Part shown: positions 1 to 10,977 of the stretch, in pieces
Layout of the letters: the number at the start of each line of letters is the position of its first letter
How positions within the stretch are numbered: position 1 is the stretch's first letter
The notes under the pieces: model-generated
Database searches by the model: none
Seen by the model: only the letters and a program-made list of their open reading frames with translations
What the model was told of the DNA's origin: nothing
Assembly (NCBI RefSeq): GCF_036088315.1
Contig: NZ_CP107996.1
Span: forward strand, 1,942,501 to 2,006,500
Origin: Streptomyces sp. NBC_00344
Lineage (GTDB): Bacteria > Actinomycetota > Actinomycetes > Streptomycetales > Streptomycetaceae
Reading direction: 5' to 3'
Length of the DNA stretch: 64,000 nucleotides
Position numbers and translations under genes: made by a program

Positions 1-923
1 ATGTCGTACTCACCGCCGAAGCCGACCGTGTCGCCGTTCATCCGGGTCACCTCGTACTTGTCCGAGACCACCATCTTCCCGTTGTAGGTGGTGTGGTCGG
101 GGGCGCCCGCCGTGACCGGCAGCGTGGTCAGCAGCGCCCCGTCGCGCTGCACTGTCATCGTGTGGGTCGCCGCGTCCACCAGGGACACCTGGGAGCGCCC
201 CACCCGGAATCCGATGGTCTTGTGCTGGATTCCGCGGACCCCCGGCGCCACCAGGACATGCCGCAGCCGCATGGCGACGGTGACCGCAGTGCCGGGCCGC
301 CAGTACTCGCGCGGGCGGAAGTCGAGCCGGTCGCTGCCGAACCAGTGGCCGGCGACCGGCACGGGCGGGTCCGCGGTGACGGTGATGGCATGTTCGACGG
401 CCGCGCGGTTCCGGTGGTTCACGACGGGCCGGTTGAAGTGGAAGGACACGATCATGCCGGTGCCGACGACCGATCGGTTCTCCGGCGTGAAGTATCCGAT
501 GAAGCGGCGCTGCGGAACAACGGTGGTGAAGGTGGTGTGGCGGGCCCGGCGATGACCGTTGCCGTCCGTGGTCACCGCGTCCACGGTGTACGTGGCGGCG
601 CCCGTCAGCCGTCCGGCTCCCGAGCTCCAGTTGCGGCCGTCGCCCGAGATGCCGCCCGGCACGGACTGCGCCCGCCCGTCCGCGATCCTGACGACCCTGA
701 CCCGCTCGATCCTGCCTTCGCGCACCGAGACCGCCACCTTCCGGTCCGCCCCGACGTTCTTCGCACCGTCCTCGGGAACGACCTTGATGGCGGATTCGGG
801 GGACCGCGCCTTGGCGCCGTCCCCCAGGGGTACGGCGTCGCATCCGGCCGCGCCCGCCGCCAGTGCCACCCATGCCACAGCGGCCGCAATGCCCGCACCT
901 GTCCTTTTTGCCAGTTGTCTCAC
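1..923 (-). CDS. L,D-transpeptidase-like lipoprotein, 3' end outside window
   Basis: Probable cell-wall L,D-transpeptidase of the Ig-like plus YkuD class, which makes 3-3 cross-links in peptidoglycan. Read from a GTG start the product has an N-terminal hydrophobic signal ending in AAGAAGC, so Cys28 is a likely lipidation site. It continues into Ig-like repeats (AIKVVPEDGAKNVGADRKVAVSV, then RRFIGYFTPENRSVVGTGM) typical of actinobacterial LdtMt2 relatives. About 307 codons are present. The reading frame is still open at base 1 just after TRMNGDTVGFGGEYD, so the catalytic SHGC segment lies outside and cannot be verified. It diverges from glgX. A GTG four bases upstream belongs to another frame that gives Arg/Gly-rich nonsense and was discarded. 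Confidence 0.8.
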   Translation of the reverse strand, partial: MRQLAKRTGAGIAAAVAWVALAAGAAGCDAVPLGDGAKARSPESAIKVVPEDGAKNVGADRKVAVSVREGRIERVRVVRIADGRAQSVPGGISGDGRNWSSGAGRLTGAATYTVDAVTTDGNGHRRARHTTFTTVVPQRRFIGYFTPENRSVVGTGMIVSFHFNRPVVNHRNRAAVEHAITVTADPPVPVAGHWFGSDRLDFRPREYWRPGTAVTVAMRLRHVLVAPGVRGIQHKTIGFRVGRSQVSLVDAATHTMTVQRDGALLTTLPVTAGAPDHTTYNGKMVVSDKYEVTRMNGDTVGFGGEYD

Positions 924-1076
924 GCACCGCTCAACGACCACCCCCCTCCGGGGGAAACGTGAGATCGGCTGCCGTTGCGGGCAGAACAGAGGGGACGGAC
1001 CTTGCGAGGGGAGCCGCGGCCGGGACGCCGTGCGCCCTCGCGGCGCCGGTCCCGATGAGCCGCAGGAGGCCGACAG

Positions 1077-3377
<2,301 letters not shown>

Positions 3378-3425
3378 GGGGCCCGGCCGGAGGACGGCTA
3401 CCGGGGGACGCCGGAGGGACGGGTC

Positions 3426-4067
3426 TCAGCCGAGGATCCCGCGGTCGTACGCCACGGCCACCGCCGCCGCGCGGTCCTTGACGCCCAGCTTCCCGTAGAT
3501 GTGCGTGAGATGGGTCTTCACCGTCGCCTCACTGATGAACAGCTCGCGGGCGATGTCCCGGTTGGACGTGCCCTTGGACACCAGCAGCAGGACCTCGCGC
3601 TCCCGGGCACTCAGCGCATCCCGGCCGGACGGCGCGGGGGCACGCACCCGGGAGACCAGCCGGGAGGCGATCGCGGGCGAGAGCACCGTACGGCCGGCGG
3701 CTGCGGCCCGTACCGCGGCGAAGAGCTCGTCGCGAGGCGCGTCCTTCAGGAGATATCCGGTGGCGCCGGCCTCGATGGCCGGCAGGGTGTCGGAGTCCGT
3801 GTCGTAGGTCGTCAGCACCAGCACCTTGGCACGGGCGCCCCTGCGGGTCAGTTCGGCGATGGCCGCCACCCCGCCGCCGCCGGGCATGCGCAGATCCATC
3901 AGGACCACGTCCGGGTCGAGGCGTTCGGCCAGCTCGACCGCCTGGACGCCGTCGGCGGCCTCGCCGAGCACCCCGAAGCCGGGAGCGTCCAGGAACATGC
4001 CGCGCAGTCCGTCCCGGACGACGGGATGGTCGTCGACGATCAGCAGGGTGATCACGTCAGAGTTCAT
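3426..4067 (-). CDS. NarL/LuxR-family response regulator
   Basis: 213-aa DNA-binding response regulator. The receiver domain begins MNSDVITLLIVDDHPVVRDG, with acidic Asp12/Asp13 and the phosphoacceptor Asp58 (VVLMDLRMPGG). The C-terminal LuxR helix-turn-helix is LSAREREVLLLVSKGTSNRDIARELFISEATVKTHL, broken here only for description. The ATG at 4067 lies inside the last codons of the upstream kinase gene (11-base overlap), indicating translational coupling. The run ATPase-permease-kinase-regulator on one strand suggests control of the adjacent ABC-2 transporter, possibly through the palindrome at 7140-7163. Longer upstream starts in this frame would duplicate kinase sequence and were not used. 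Confidence 0.93.
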   Translation of the reverse strand: MNSDVITLLIVDDHPVVRDGLRGMFLDAPGFGVLGEAADGVQAVELAERLDPDVVLMDLRMPGGGGVAAIAELTRRGARAKVLVLTTYDTDSDTLPAIEAGATGYLLKDAPRDELFAAVRAAAAGRTVLSPAIASRLVSRVRAPAPSGRDALSAREREVLLLVSKGTSNRDIARELFISEATVKTHLTHIYGKLGVKDRAAAVAVAYDRGILG

Positions 4068-5397
4068 GGCGGACCAAAGGTACGCGAGCGGACACCGCGG
4101 TGCCGTAGCCCGGCTCGGACTCGACGGCCACCGTGCCCGCGATCCGTTCGGCACGCGCACACATCCCGCCAAGACCGAAGCCCCCGCTGCTGTTTCTCGG
4201 AGCCACCGCGAGCGGGTCGAAGCCGCGGCCGTCGTCGCGGACATCCAGTGCCATCTCGTCCTCCATGTAGGAGAGGGTCACGCCGACCCGGCCCGCACCG
4301 GCGTGCCGCGCGGTGTTGGCCAGGGCTTCCTGGGCGATGCGCAGCAGGGTGGCCTCGACCTCGTCGTGCAGCGGTTCGACCGTACCCGTGACGGTGAACT
4401 CGGCCCGCACGCCCGCCGAGACCGACCACTGCCCGACGAGCTTCTTGAGCGCCTCGGGCAGCGCGTCATCGGCCAGCGCCACCGGGCTGAGGTTCTGCAC
4501 CGACCGGCGGGCCTCCCCCAGACTGTGCCGGGCGAGCTCCTGGGCCCGGGCGAGGTGCTCCCCCGCGGTGTCCTGTCCCTTGGTCAGTGAGACCACCTGA
4601 AGCTGGGTGATGATGCCCGCCAGACCCTGCGCGATGGTGTCGTGGATCTCGGCGGCGAGCCTGCGGCGTTCGTCGGCGACACCCGCTTCTCTCGCCTGGA
4701 CGAGAAGCTGCGCATGCAGCGCCGCGTTCTCGTCGAGTGCCGCCTGCAGCCGTTCGTTGGTGTGCGCCAGTTCGGCGATGGTGTCGGCCTGGACGTGGGC
4801 CCGCTCGTCCTCCTGGGCGGCCAGGTGGCTGAAGACGATGAGCAGCGTGACGTTGACGGCGAACACCGCCCCGAACACCACCCAGCCGATGGGTCCGTGC
4901 GGCGGAAGCCCGCCGGACTGCGAACCGGCCATCGTGACAGCACTGGCCAGCAGACCGACCCGTACCAGCCGCCTGGGCAGCAGCCGCTCGGCGCCGAAGT
5001 AGCCGGCGGCCGCGTAGAAAGCGAAGAAGGGGTTGAGCCAGGTCAGCGCGAAGGCGAAGGCCCAGCGGAGAAAGTAGTAGAGCGTGCCCGCGACGGAGGG
5101 GCCGGGACGGCTGACGGTCGCCCGGCCCCACCAGAGCTGGAGGGCGGCCGCGCCGAGGACGAGGCCGCCTGCCGCCGCCCGCCCGCCGGTGGTCATACCG
5201 ACCAGACCGGCGGTAGCGACCGAGACCAGGGTGGCGATCGCGAGGAGCGCGTAGGGCCCCCAGCGGAAGAAGACGGCCCACCGCTGTTCGACCCCCAGTG
5301 CCGCGGCCGCCGCACGGCCGGCGGCCGTCACGTCCGCTGGACCGCCGGTCCCGGACGGCTCCGGTGTCATCACCTCAGTCTGCCCTGACCGACTCAT
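4057..5397 (-). CDS. Sensor histidine kinase, HisKA_3 class
   Basis: 446-aa membrane kinase partnered with the overlapping LuxR response regulator. The N-terminal half has several hydrophobic segments (YALLAIATLVSVATAGLVG, GWVVFGAVFAVNVTLLIVF). A short coiled linker follows, then the HisKA_3 box ERRRLAAEIHDTIAQGLAG with phosphoacceptor His252, and a HATPase_c domain (EALANTARHAGAGRVGVTL; VRDDGRGFDP; GGFGLGGMCARAERIAG). The chosen ATG at 5397 has GAGG six bases upstream and begins just after the permease stop codon. An internal ATG at 5370 is possible. Its architecture is that of DesK/LiaS-like kinases that sense envelope or membrane stress, but the signal cannot be read from sequence. Confidence 0.92.
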   Translation of the reverse strand: MSRSGQTEVMTPEPSGTGGPADVTAAGRAAAAALGVEQRWAVFFRWGPYALLAIATLVSVATAGLVGMTTGGRAAAGGLVLGAAALQLWWGRATVSRPGPSVAGTLYYFLRWAFAFALTWLNPFFAFYAAAGYFGAERLLPRRLVRVGLLASAVTMAGSQSGGLPPHGPIGWVVFGAVFAVNVTLLIVFSHLAAQEDERAHVQADTIAELAHTNERLQAALDENAALHAQLLVQAREAGVADERRRLAAEIHDTIAQGLAGIITQLQVVSLTKGQDTAGEHLARAQELARHSLGEARRSVQNLSPVALADDALPEALKKLVGQWSVSAGVRAEFTVTGTVEPLHDEVEATLLRIAQEALANTARHAGAGRVGVTLSYMEDEMALDVRDDGRGFDPLAVAPRNSSGGFGLGGMCARAERIAGTVAVESEPGYGTAVSARVPLVRHEL

Positions 5398-5405
5398 GCA
5401 CGTCC

Positions 5406-6185
5406 TCACTCCCAGCGGAACCAGCGGTTGGCGCCGGCCGACAGCACCACGGCCCACAGCGCGAGCACACCCAACCGGGACCAGGCGGGCCAGTGTCCCA
5501 GAGCAGCCTGATCGAGAGCCTGGGCCGCCGCACCGAACGGGGTGAGTTCCACGATGCGGGCGAGGGAGTCAGGCATGGCCCCGACCGGCAGCCAGACGCC
5601 GGCCGAGAACATCATCGGGAAGAAGACCGCCGAGCCGACCGCATTGGCCACCTTCGGGGTCCGCGACACCGCGGAGACCAGGGATCCGAGCGCCAGCGCG
5701 GCAAGGACGGCCAGGAGCAGCGCCGCCAGATACCCGAGGATCTGCCGCGGCAGCGGCACCGCGAAGACGATCCGTCCGACGGCCAGCGAGAGCAGCGCCG
5801 AGAGCAGCGCGGCCACGCCGTGCAGCCCCATCTGAGCGCCGAGCAGCGCATGCGGACGGACCGGTGTGGTGGACATCCGGCGCAGGATGCCCCGTTCCCG
5901 GTAGCCGGTGATCACCGGAGGCATCGCCTGCAGGCCGGCCATGATCATGGCAAGCAGCACGGCGACCGGGACATAGGCGTTGACCAGCCGTTCGCCACCG
6001 AGATCGGGGTCGGGGTGACGGAAGGACGGGATGGACCCGAGGATCACCAGCAGCAGTGTGGGAAACACCAGGACCCAGAAGAGTGTGGCGGGCTCCCGGC
6101 GGAACAGCCGGATCTCGGTCCTCAGTACGGCGGCGAATGCGCCCGCCGCCGGCTGCGCACTGGTCGGCGCGGTCACTGTGGTCAT
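5406..6185 (-). CDS. ABC-2 type transporter permease
   Basis: 259-aa integral membrane protein of the ABC-2 family, the membrane half of a drug or lipid exporter. After a short polar N-terminus, the region AVLRTEIRLFRREPATLFWVL leads into six predicted hydrophobic segments, with the typical loop GYRERGILRRMSTTPV. The gene starts four bases before the end of the ATPase gene (ATGA overlap at 6182-6185) and is followed after eight bases by the kinase, so the four genes form one operon. Substrate unknown; most such systems linked to LiaS/DesK-like kinases export antimicrobial compounds or membrane-active molecules. Confidence 0.9.
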   Translation of the reverse strand: MTTVTAPTSAQPAAGAFAAVLRTEIRLFRREPATLFWVLVFPTLLLVILGSIPSFRHPDPDLGGERLVNAYVPVAVLLAMIMAGLQAMPPVITGYRERGILRRMSTTPVRPHALLGAQMGLHGVAALLSALLSLAVGRIVFAVPLPRQILGYLAALLLAVLAALALGSLVSAVSRTPKVANAVGSAVFFPMMFSAGVWLPVGAMPDSLARIVELTPFGAAAQALDQAALGHWPAWSRLGVLALWAVVLSAGANRWFRWE

Positions 6186-7084
6186 GATGCGGCTCCCGTC
6201 AGGTCGAGGAACGCGTCGTCCAACGTGGCGTCGGTGACGCGGAGCTGGTGGGCGGTGATGTGGTGCCTCGCCAGCAGGGTGAGCACGGCGTTGACGGTCT
6301 CGTCGGTGCCGTTGATGACGAGCCCGCCGTCCCGCTCCTCCACGGCCGCGGCGCCGGGCAGCTCCTCGAGCCGTCGCACATCCAGCGGCTGGGAGGGGGT
6401 GAAGGAGATCACCGTGGAGCCCGAAGAGCGGCGGATGAGGCCGGACGGGGTGTCGAGAGCGGCGACCCGGCCCTTGTCGATCACGGCGATCCGGTCGCAG
6501 AGGCGCTGCGCCTCCTCCATGAAGTGGGTGACCAGCAGGATGGTCACCCCGCTGTCGCGTACGTCCTCGATCAACTGCCAGGTGTCGCGCCGGGCCCGCG
6601 GGTCGAGACCGGTGGTCAACTCGTCGAGTACGACGACCTCGGGGCTGCCGAGCAGAGCGAGTGCGATGGACAGCCGCTGCTTCTGACCGCCGGAGAGCCT
6701 GGCGAACCGGGAGCCGAGTGTGTCCTCGAGGCCCAGCCGCCGGGCCAGCGGCCGCCAGTCGGCGGGGGCCGGGTAGAAGGAGGAGTACAGCTCGAGCGCC
6801 TCACGAACGGTGATCTTCGGCTGCAGCTCGCTCTCCTGGAGCTGGATGCCGAGAATCTTCGTCACCCGTTCGTGGTCGGCGACCGGATCGAATCCGGCCA
6901 CCCGCACCGTGCCGTCGTCAGGGGTCCGCAGTCCGCCGACGCACTCGACGGTGGTGGTCTTCCCCGCGCCGTTCGGTCCGAGAATCCCGAAGATCTCCCC
7001 CACCTCGACGGCGAAGGACACCCCGTCCACCGCGTGCTTGCCGCCGTAGGCCTTGCGCAGCCCGTTCACTTCGATGATTGCCAT
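6182..7084 (-). CDS. ABC transporter ATP-binding protein (DrrA-like)
   Basis: 300-aa ATPase energising the ABC-2 permease encoded next. It contains Walker A GPNGAGKTTTVE, the signature LSGGQKQRLSIA, Walker B VVVLDELTTGLD and the H-loop residue in LVTHFMEEAQRL. The C-terminal extension (VISFTPSQPLDVRRLEEL onward) matches DrrA-type daunorubicin-resistance ATPases. The ATG at 7084 gives MAIIEVNGLRKAYGG, the usual N-terminus. An in-frame GTG two codons upstream is an alternative. It is the first gene of the ATPase-permease-kinase-regulator operon and diverges from the ABC exporter pair across 171 bases that hold a perfect palindrome. Confidence 0.93.
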   Translation of the reverse strand: MAIIEVNGLRKAYGGKHAVDGVSFAVEVGEIFGILGPNGAGKTTTVECVGGLRTPDDGTVRVAGFDPVADHERVTKILGIQLQESELQPKITVREALELYSSFYPAPADWRPLARRLGLEDTLGSRFARLSGGQKQRLSIALALLGSPEVVVLDELTTGLDPRARRDTWQLIEDVRDSGVTILLVTHFMEEAQRLCDRIAVIDKGRVAALDTPSGLIRRSSGSTVISFTPSQPLDVRRLEELPGAAAVEERDGGLVINGTDETVNAVLTLLARHHITAHQLRVTDATLDDAFLDLTGAAS

Positions 7085-7139
7085 GCTCACAGGATTCGCC
7101 GGACCGGTGTTCAGCGGCATCGGCCATCCCGCTCGACCT

Positions 7140-7163
7140 GCCATCAACCGATCGGTTGATGGC
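7140..7163. promoter_or_regulatory. 24-bp perfect palindrome, putative operator
   Basis: Half-site GCCATCAACCGA followed directly by its exact reverse complement. It lies in the 171-bp divergent region between the DrrA-like ATPase (-) and the heterodimeric ABC exporter (+). The form fits a dimeric TetR-type repressor or a LuxR-type response regulator. No TetR gene is adjacent, so the operon's own response regulator is the nearest candidate. Binding is inferred, not shown. Confidence 0.6.
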
Positions 7164-7241
7164 GGCGTACGACCTCGGGTCGCATAACGTCGCACGGCAG
7201 AACTGCCGCAAAACTCAGTGGGCACTGTCAGTGCCGAACCG

Positions 7242-7247
7242 TAGGCT
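7242..7247 (+). promoter_or_regulatory. TAGGCT -10 box, near-leaderless start
   Basis: TAGGCT matches the Streptomyces vegetative -10 consensus and ends eight bases before the ATG at 7256. Transcription would therefore begin within about two bases of the start codon. No Shine-Dalgarno sequence is placed for this ATG, which supports a leaderless mRNA. No convincing -35 hexamer is visible. Confidence 0.5.
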
Positions 7248-7255
7248 CCCCATCG

Positions 7256-9034
7256 ATGCCCGAAACACATGCACCGACCAAGCACCTGACCGGAACACGT
7301 TCCCTGCTGCGGCTGTGGCCCTACGTGCGCCCGGTACGAAGACGGCTGGCCGGTGCCGCTCTGGTCGCGATCGTCGCCTCCTGTCTCGGCCTGGTCATTC
7401 CGCTGGTACTGAAGTGGATCGTGGACGGTCCTGTCACCGAAAGGGACACCGCGGGTGTCTGGTTCGGGGCCCTGATGCTGTTCGGGCTCGGGGTCGCGGA
7501 AGCCCTGCTCTTCGGACTGCGCCGCTGGCTGGTCGCCCGGCCGCTCGCCGGGGTCGAGGCATCCATGCGGGCCGACCTCTACCGGCACCTGCAACGGCTC
7601 CCAGTGGCCTTCCACGACCGGTGGGCATCCGGGCAGCTGCTCTCGCGCGGCACGACCGATCTGATGCTGCTGCGGATGTTCCTTGCCTTCCCGCTGACGT
7701 TCCTCCTGGTCAACGCGGTGACGATTATCGTCGGGTTCGTCATTCTGCTGGTCCAGCAGTGGACACTCGGGCTGGTACTGCTGGGGCCGGTCGTCCCGCT
7801 GGTGATCCTGTGCAAGATCTTCGAGACGAAGTACTCCCTGATCGCACGGCATTCCCAGGACCAGGTCGGGGATCTGACCACGGTCGTCGAGGAGAGCGTG
7901 CTCGGCATCCGCATCATCAAGGGCTTCGGCCGCCACCGCAGCCAGGCCCTGGCGTTCCGTGAACTGTCGGCGGAACTGCGCTCGACGGAACTGCTCAAGG
8001 CCCGCCTGCTGGCGGGAATCTGGGCCGTGATCACCACGATCCCCGAGCTGGCGATCGGCGCGGCTCTGGTACTGGGCACCGTCCAGGTCGCCGACGGCGA
8101 TCTGTCCGCGGGCACCCTGGTCGCCTTCCTGTCGACGGCACTTGCACTGCGCTGGCCGGTGGAGTCGATCGGCTTCCTGCTGGCCATCAGCCAGGATGCC
8201 GCCACCGCGACCCAGCGCTACTTCGAAGTGCTGGACGTGCCCGAGGAGTCGGACCCGAGGCAGAACGGACCCGATCCGTCCGCCGCCGGCACCGGACTGC
8301 GCTTCGAGGGAGTCGAGTTCCGGTATCCCGATGCCGCACCGCACACCCCGCCGGTCCTCGGCGGTATCGATCTGCACATCCGCTCCGGCGAAACGCTGGC
8401 CGTGGTCGGCTCGACCGGCTCGGGCAAGACCACGCTCACGGCTCTGGTGCCGCGGCTGCACGAGATCACCGGTGGCCGGATCACCCTGGACGGCGAGGAC
8501 ATCACCGCCATGCCGCGCGAACGGCTGCGTGAGCTGGTGTCGGTGGCCTTCGAAGAGCCGACCCTGTTCTCGGCCAGCGTGGGGGAGAACGTACGGATGG
8601 GCCACGCGGCGGCGGACGAGGGTGCGCTGCTGCGCGCCCTGTCCACCTCCCAGGCCGACTTCGTGCACGATCTGCCGCTCGGCACGGCCACGCAGGTCGG
8701 CGAGCAGGGGCTGAGTCTGTCGGGAGGCCAGCGGCAGAGGCTCGCGCTGGCCCGTGCCGTGGTCGGGCAGCCCCGCTTCCTGGTACTCGACGATCCGCTG
8801 TCCGCGCTCGACGTGCACACCGAGGCGCTGGTCGAAGCGGCCCTGCGCCAGGTGCTCGCCGACACGACGGCACTGGTCATCGCGCACCGCCCGTCCACCG
8901 TGATGCTCGCCGACCGGGTCGCGCTTCTTTCCGGGGGACGCATCGCGGCCGTCGGTACCCACCACGAACTGCTGCGCAGCAACGCCGAGTACGCCTGGCT
9001 GATGTCCGGCGCCGAGGGGGACGAGAACCGATGA
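7256..9034 (+). CDS. ABC exporter half-transporter with degenerate ATP site
   Basis: 592-aa type IV ABC exporter: a six-helix membrane domain (about residues 15-320) fused to a nucleotide-binding domain. Walker A is GSTGSGKTT (around residue 385) and the signature is LSGGQRQRLALARA. The Walker B motif is LVLDDPLSALD: the catalytic glutamate is aspartate, and the Q-loop glutamine position reads FEEPTLFS. Those changes are typical of the degenerate-site partner in heterodimeric exporters such as TM287/288. The next gene overlaps by four bases and supplies the canonical Walker B, so the two almost certainly form one transporter. Substrate unknown. Confidence 0.92.
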   Translation: MPETHAPTKHLTGTRSLLRLWPYVRPVRRRLAGAALVAIVASCLGLVIPLVLKWIVDGPVTERDTAGVWFGALMLFGLGVAEALLFGLRRWLVARPLAGVEASMRADLYRHLQRLPVAFHDRWASGQLLSRGTTDLMLLRMFLAFPLTFLLVNAVTIIVGFVILLVQQWTLGLVLLGPVVPLVILCKIFETKYSLIARHSQDQVGDLTTVVEESVLGIRIIKGFGRHRSQALAFRELSAELRSTELLKARLLAGIWAVITTIPELAIGAALVLGTVQVADGDLSAGTLVAFLSTALALRWPVESIGFLLAISQDAATATQRYFEVLDVPEESDPRQNGPDPSAAGTGLRFEGVEFRYPDAAPHTPPVLGGIDLHIRSGETLAVVGSTGSGKTTLTALVPRLHEITGGRITLDGEDITAMPRERLRELVSVAFEEPTLFSASVGENVRMGHAAADEGALLRALSTSQADFVHDLPLGTATQVGEQGLSLSGGQRQRLALARAVVGQPRFLVLDDPLSALDVHTEALVEAALRQVLADTTALVIAHRPSTVMLADRVALLSGGRIAAVGTHHELLRSNAEYAWLMSGAEGDENR

Positions 9035-10950
9035 CCACCACCGTCGACGGCGGGCAGCCGGCCGCCGAGCCCGGGCCGGGCGATGTGACGGCCCCCGGGC
9101 GGCCGCCCGGCGAGGAACCCGCGCAGCCCGGCGCCGAAATCCCGCCCGGAGAATCCGACGCGTTCTTCGACCAGGACCGACTGCCCGCGCCGCCCGGCGC
9201 GACCGGAGCGCTGCTGCGCTCACTGATCGCCCCGCACCGGACCCTGGCGATCGTCGCCGCCGTACTCATGCTGGTCCAGCAGGCCGCGGTACAGGCCGGA
9301 CCGCTGCTCGTCGCCTACGCCATCGACCGGGGCGTCCCCGCCTTCCGGGACCACGACAACGGTCCGCTGATCGCCATCGGCGTCGGTTATCTCGGCTCCG
9401 CGCTGCTCTCCGGAGCGCTGCAGTTCTCCTTCGTCCAGATCTCGGCACGGGTCAACCAGGGCGCGCTGCTCGACCTCCGGGGGCGGATCTTCCGCCATGC
9501 CCAGGCGCTGAGTGTGGACTTCCACGAGCGCTACACCTCGGGCCGCCTCATCGCCCGCTCCACCACCGATGTGGAGTCCCTGCGCGAACTGCTCGCCGAC
9601 GGTCTGCAGGAGCTCATCAACGTGGTGCTCTCGGTCGTCTACATCTGCGCGATGCTGCTCTGGCTCGACCTGGGTCTCGGCGCGGTGGCGGTGCTCTCGT
9701 TCGCGCCGCTGTACGTTCTCATCCGACGCTACCGGCGCCGCGTCACCGTGGTCTTCGCCCAGCGTTCCACCGCGGTGGCCGCGGTGATCGTGAAGTTCGC
9801 GGAGACGATGAACGGCATCAGGCCGGTGCAGGCCTTCCGCCGCGAGCGCGCCAACGACGCGGAGTTCGACCGGCTCAACAAGCGCCACGAGCGGGTGAAC
9901 GGTGACGGGATACTGGAGATGGCCCGCTATGTGACCGGCTCCCGTCTCGTCGCCAACACCTCGGTCGCCGCCATCGTCCTGTGGGGCTCCTACCGGGTGG
10001 CTCAAGGGCATCTCGCCCTCGGGGTGCTGGCCGCATCGGTGCTCTATCTGCGCCGTCTCTACGACCCTATAGACCGACTCGGCATGTTCCTCAACTCGTA
10101 TCAGTCGGCGGCTGCCTCGCTGGACAAGATCGCGGGCCTGCTCGCCCAGAAGCCGACCGTGCCCCCGCCGGGCGCCCCCGTGCCGCTGCCCGCCCTGGCC
10201 TCCGAGCACCCGGGCCGCGAGGTGGTCTTCGAGGGGGTGCGCTTCGCCTACCGCACCGGCGGAGAGGTACTGCCGCGCTTCGATCTCAGGATTCCCGCCG
10301 GACAGACGGTCGCGGTCGTCGGTTCCACGGGCGCCGGCAAGTCGACGCTCGCGAAGCTGCTCGCCCGTTTCTACGATCCGACGGAGGGCCTGGTGCTCCT
10401 CGACGGCGTTCCGCTTCGCCGTCTCGAGGTGTCCGAACTGCGGCGCGGGGTGGTGATGGTGACGCAGGAGGCGTTCCTCTTCTCCGGCACGATCGCCGAG
10501 AACATCGCCATCGGCCGCCCCGAAGCGACCCGCGAGGATATCAAGGAGGCCGCGAAGGCGATCGGCGCGCACGACTTCATCAGCACGCTGCCCGAGGGAT
10601 ACGACACGGACGTACGCAAGCGGGGCGGCCGGATCTCCGCGGGACAGCGTCAGTTGGTGGCCTTCGCCCGCGCGCTGCTCGCCGACCCCGCCGTACTGAT
10701 CCTCGACGAGGCGACCAGCTCGCTCGACATCCCGGGCGAGCGGGCCGTCCAGCGTGCCATGGACACCGTGCTGCGCGGCCGCACCGCGGTTGTCATCGCG
10801 CACCGGCTCTCCACCGTGGAGATCGCGGACCGGGTGCTGGTGATGGAGCACGGCAGGATCGTCGAGGACGGGACGCCCGACACGTTGATCTCCGGGTCCG
10901 GGCACTTCGCCGGTCTGCACCGGGCCTGGCAGGAGAGCGTGGTGAGCTGA
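9031..10950 (+). CDS. ABC exporter half-transporter, consensus Walker B partner
   Basis: 639-aa ABC exporter subunit. An unusually Pro/Gly/Ala-rich N-terminal tail of about 65 residues precedes the membrane domain (LLRSLIAPHRTLAIVAAVLML onward). The nucleotide-binding domain has Walker A GSTGAGKSTL, Q-loop VTQEAFLFSG, Walker B LILDEATSSLD with a normal catalytic Glu, and H-loop IAHRLSTV. Its signature reads ISAGQRQ instead of LSGGQ. In an assembled heterodimer this non-canonical signature would face the partner's degenerate Walker site, leaving one full and one impaired ATP site. It starts in an ATGA overlap with the previous gene. Confidence 0.92.
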   Translation: MTTTVDGGQPAAEPGPGDVTAPGRPPGEEPAQPGAEIPPGESDAFFDQDRLPAPPGATGALLRSLIAPHRTLAIVAAVLMLVQQAAVQAGPLLVAYAIDRGVPAFRDHDNGPLIAIGVGYLGSALLSGALQFSFVQISARVNQGALLDLRGRIFRHAQALSVDFHERYTSGRLIARSTTDVESLRELLADGLQELINVVLSVVYICAMLLWLDLGLGAVAVLSFAPLYVLIRRYRRRVTVVFAQRSTAVAAVIVKFAETMNGIRPVQAFRRERANDAEFDRLNKRHERVNGDGILEMARYVTGSRLVANTSVAAIVLWGSYRVAQGHLALGVLAASVLYLRRLYDPIDRLGMFLNSYQSAAASLDKIAGLLAQKPTVPPPGAPVPLPALASEHPGREVVFEGVRFAYRTGGEVLPRFDLRIPAGQTVAVVGSTGAGKSTLAKLLARFYDPTEGLVLLDGVPLRRLEVSELRRGVVMVTQEAFLFSGTIAENIAIGRPEATREDIKEAAKAIGAHDFISTLPEGYDTDVRKRGGRISAGQRQLVAFARALLADPAVLILDEATSSLDIPGERAVQRAMDTVLRGRTAVVIAHRLSTVEIADRVLVMEHGRIVEDGTPDTLISGSGHFAGLHRAWQESVVS

Positions 10951-10977
10951 CCGGACGGCGCCGGCGGGGCCGCGGGT

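Noticed and set aside
10..927. Minus-strand frame starting at GTG 927
   Set aside because: Gives an Arg/Gly-rich product without domains. The frame from GTG 923 gives a lipoprotein signal and Ig-like repeats.
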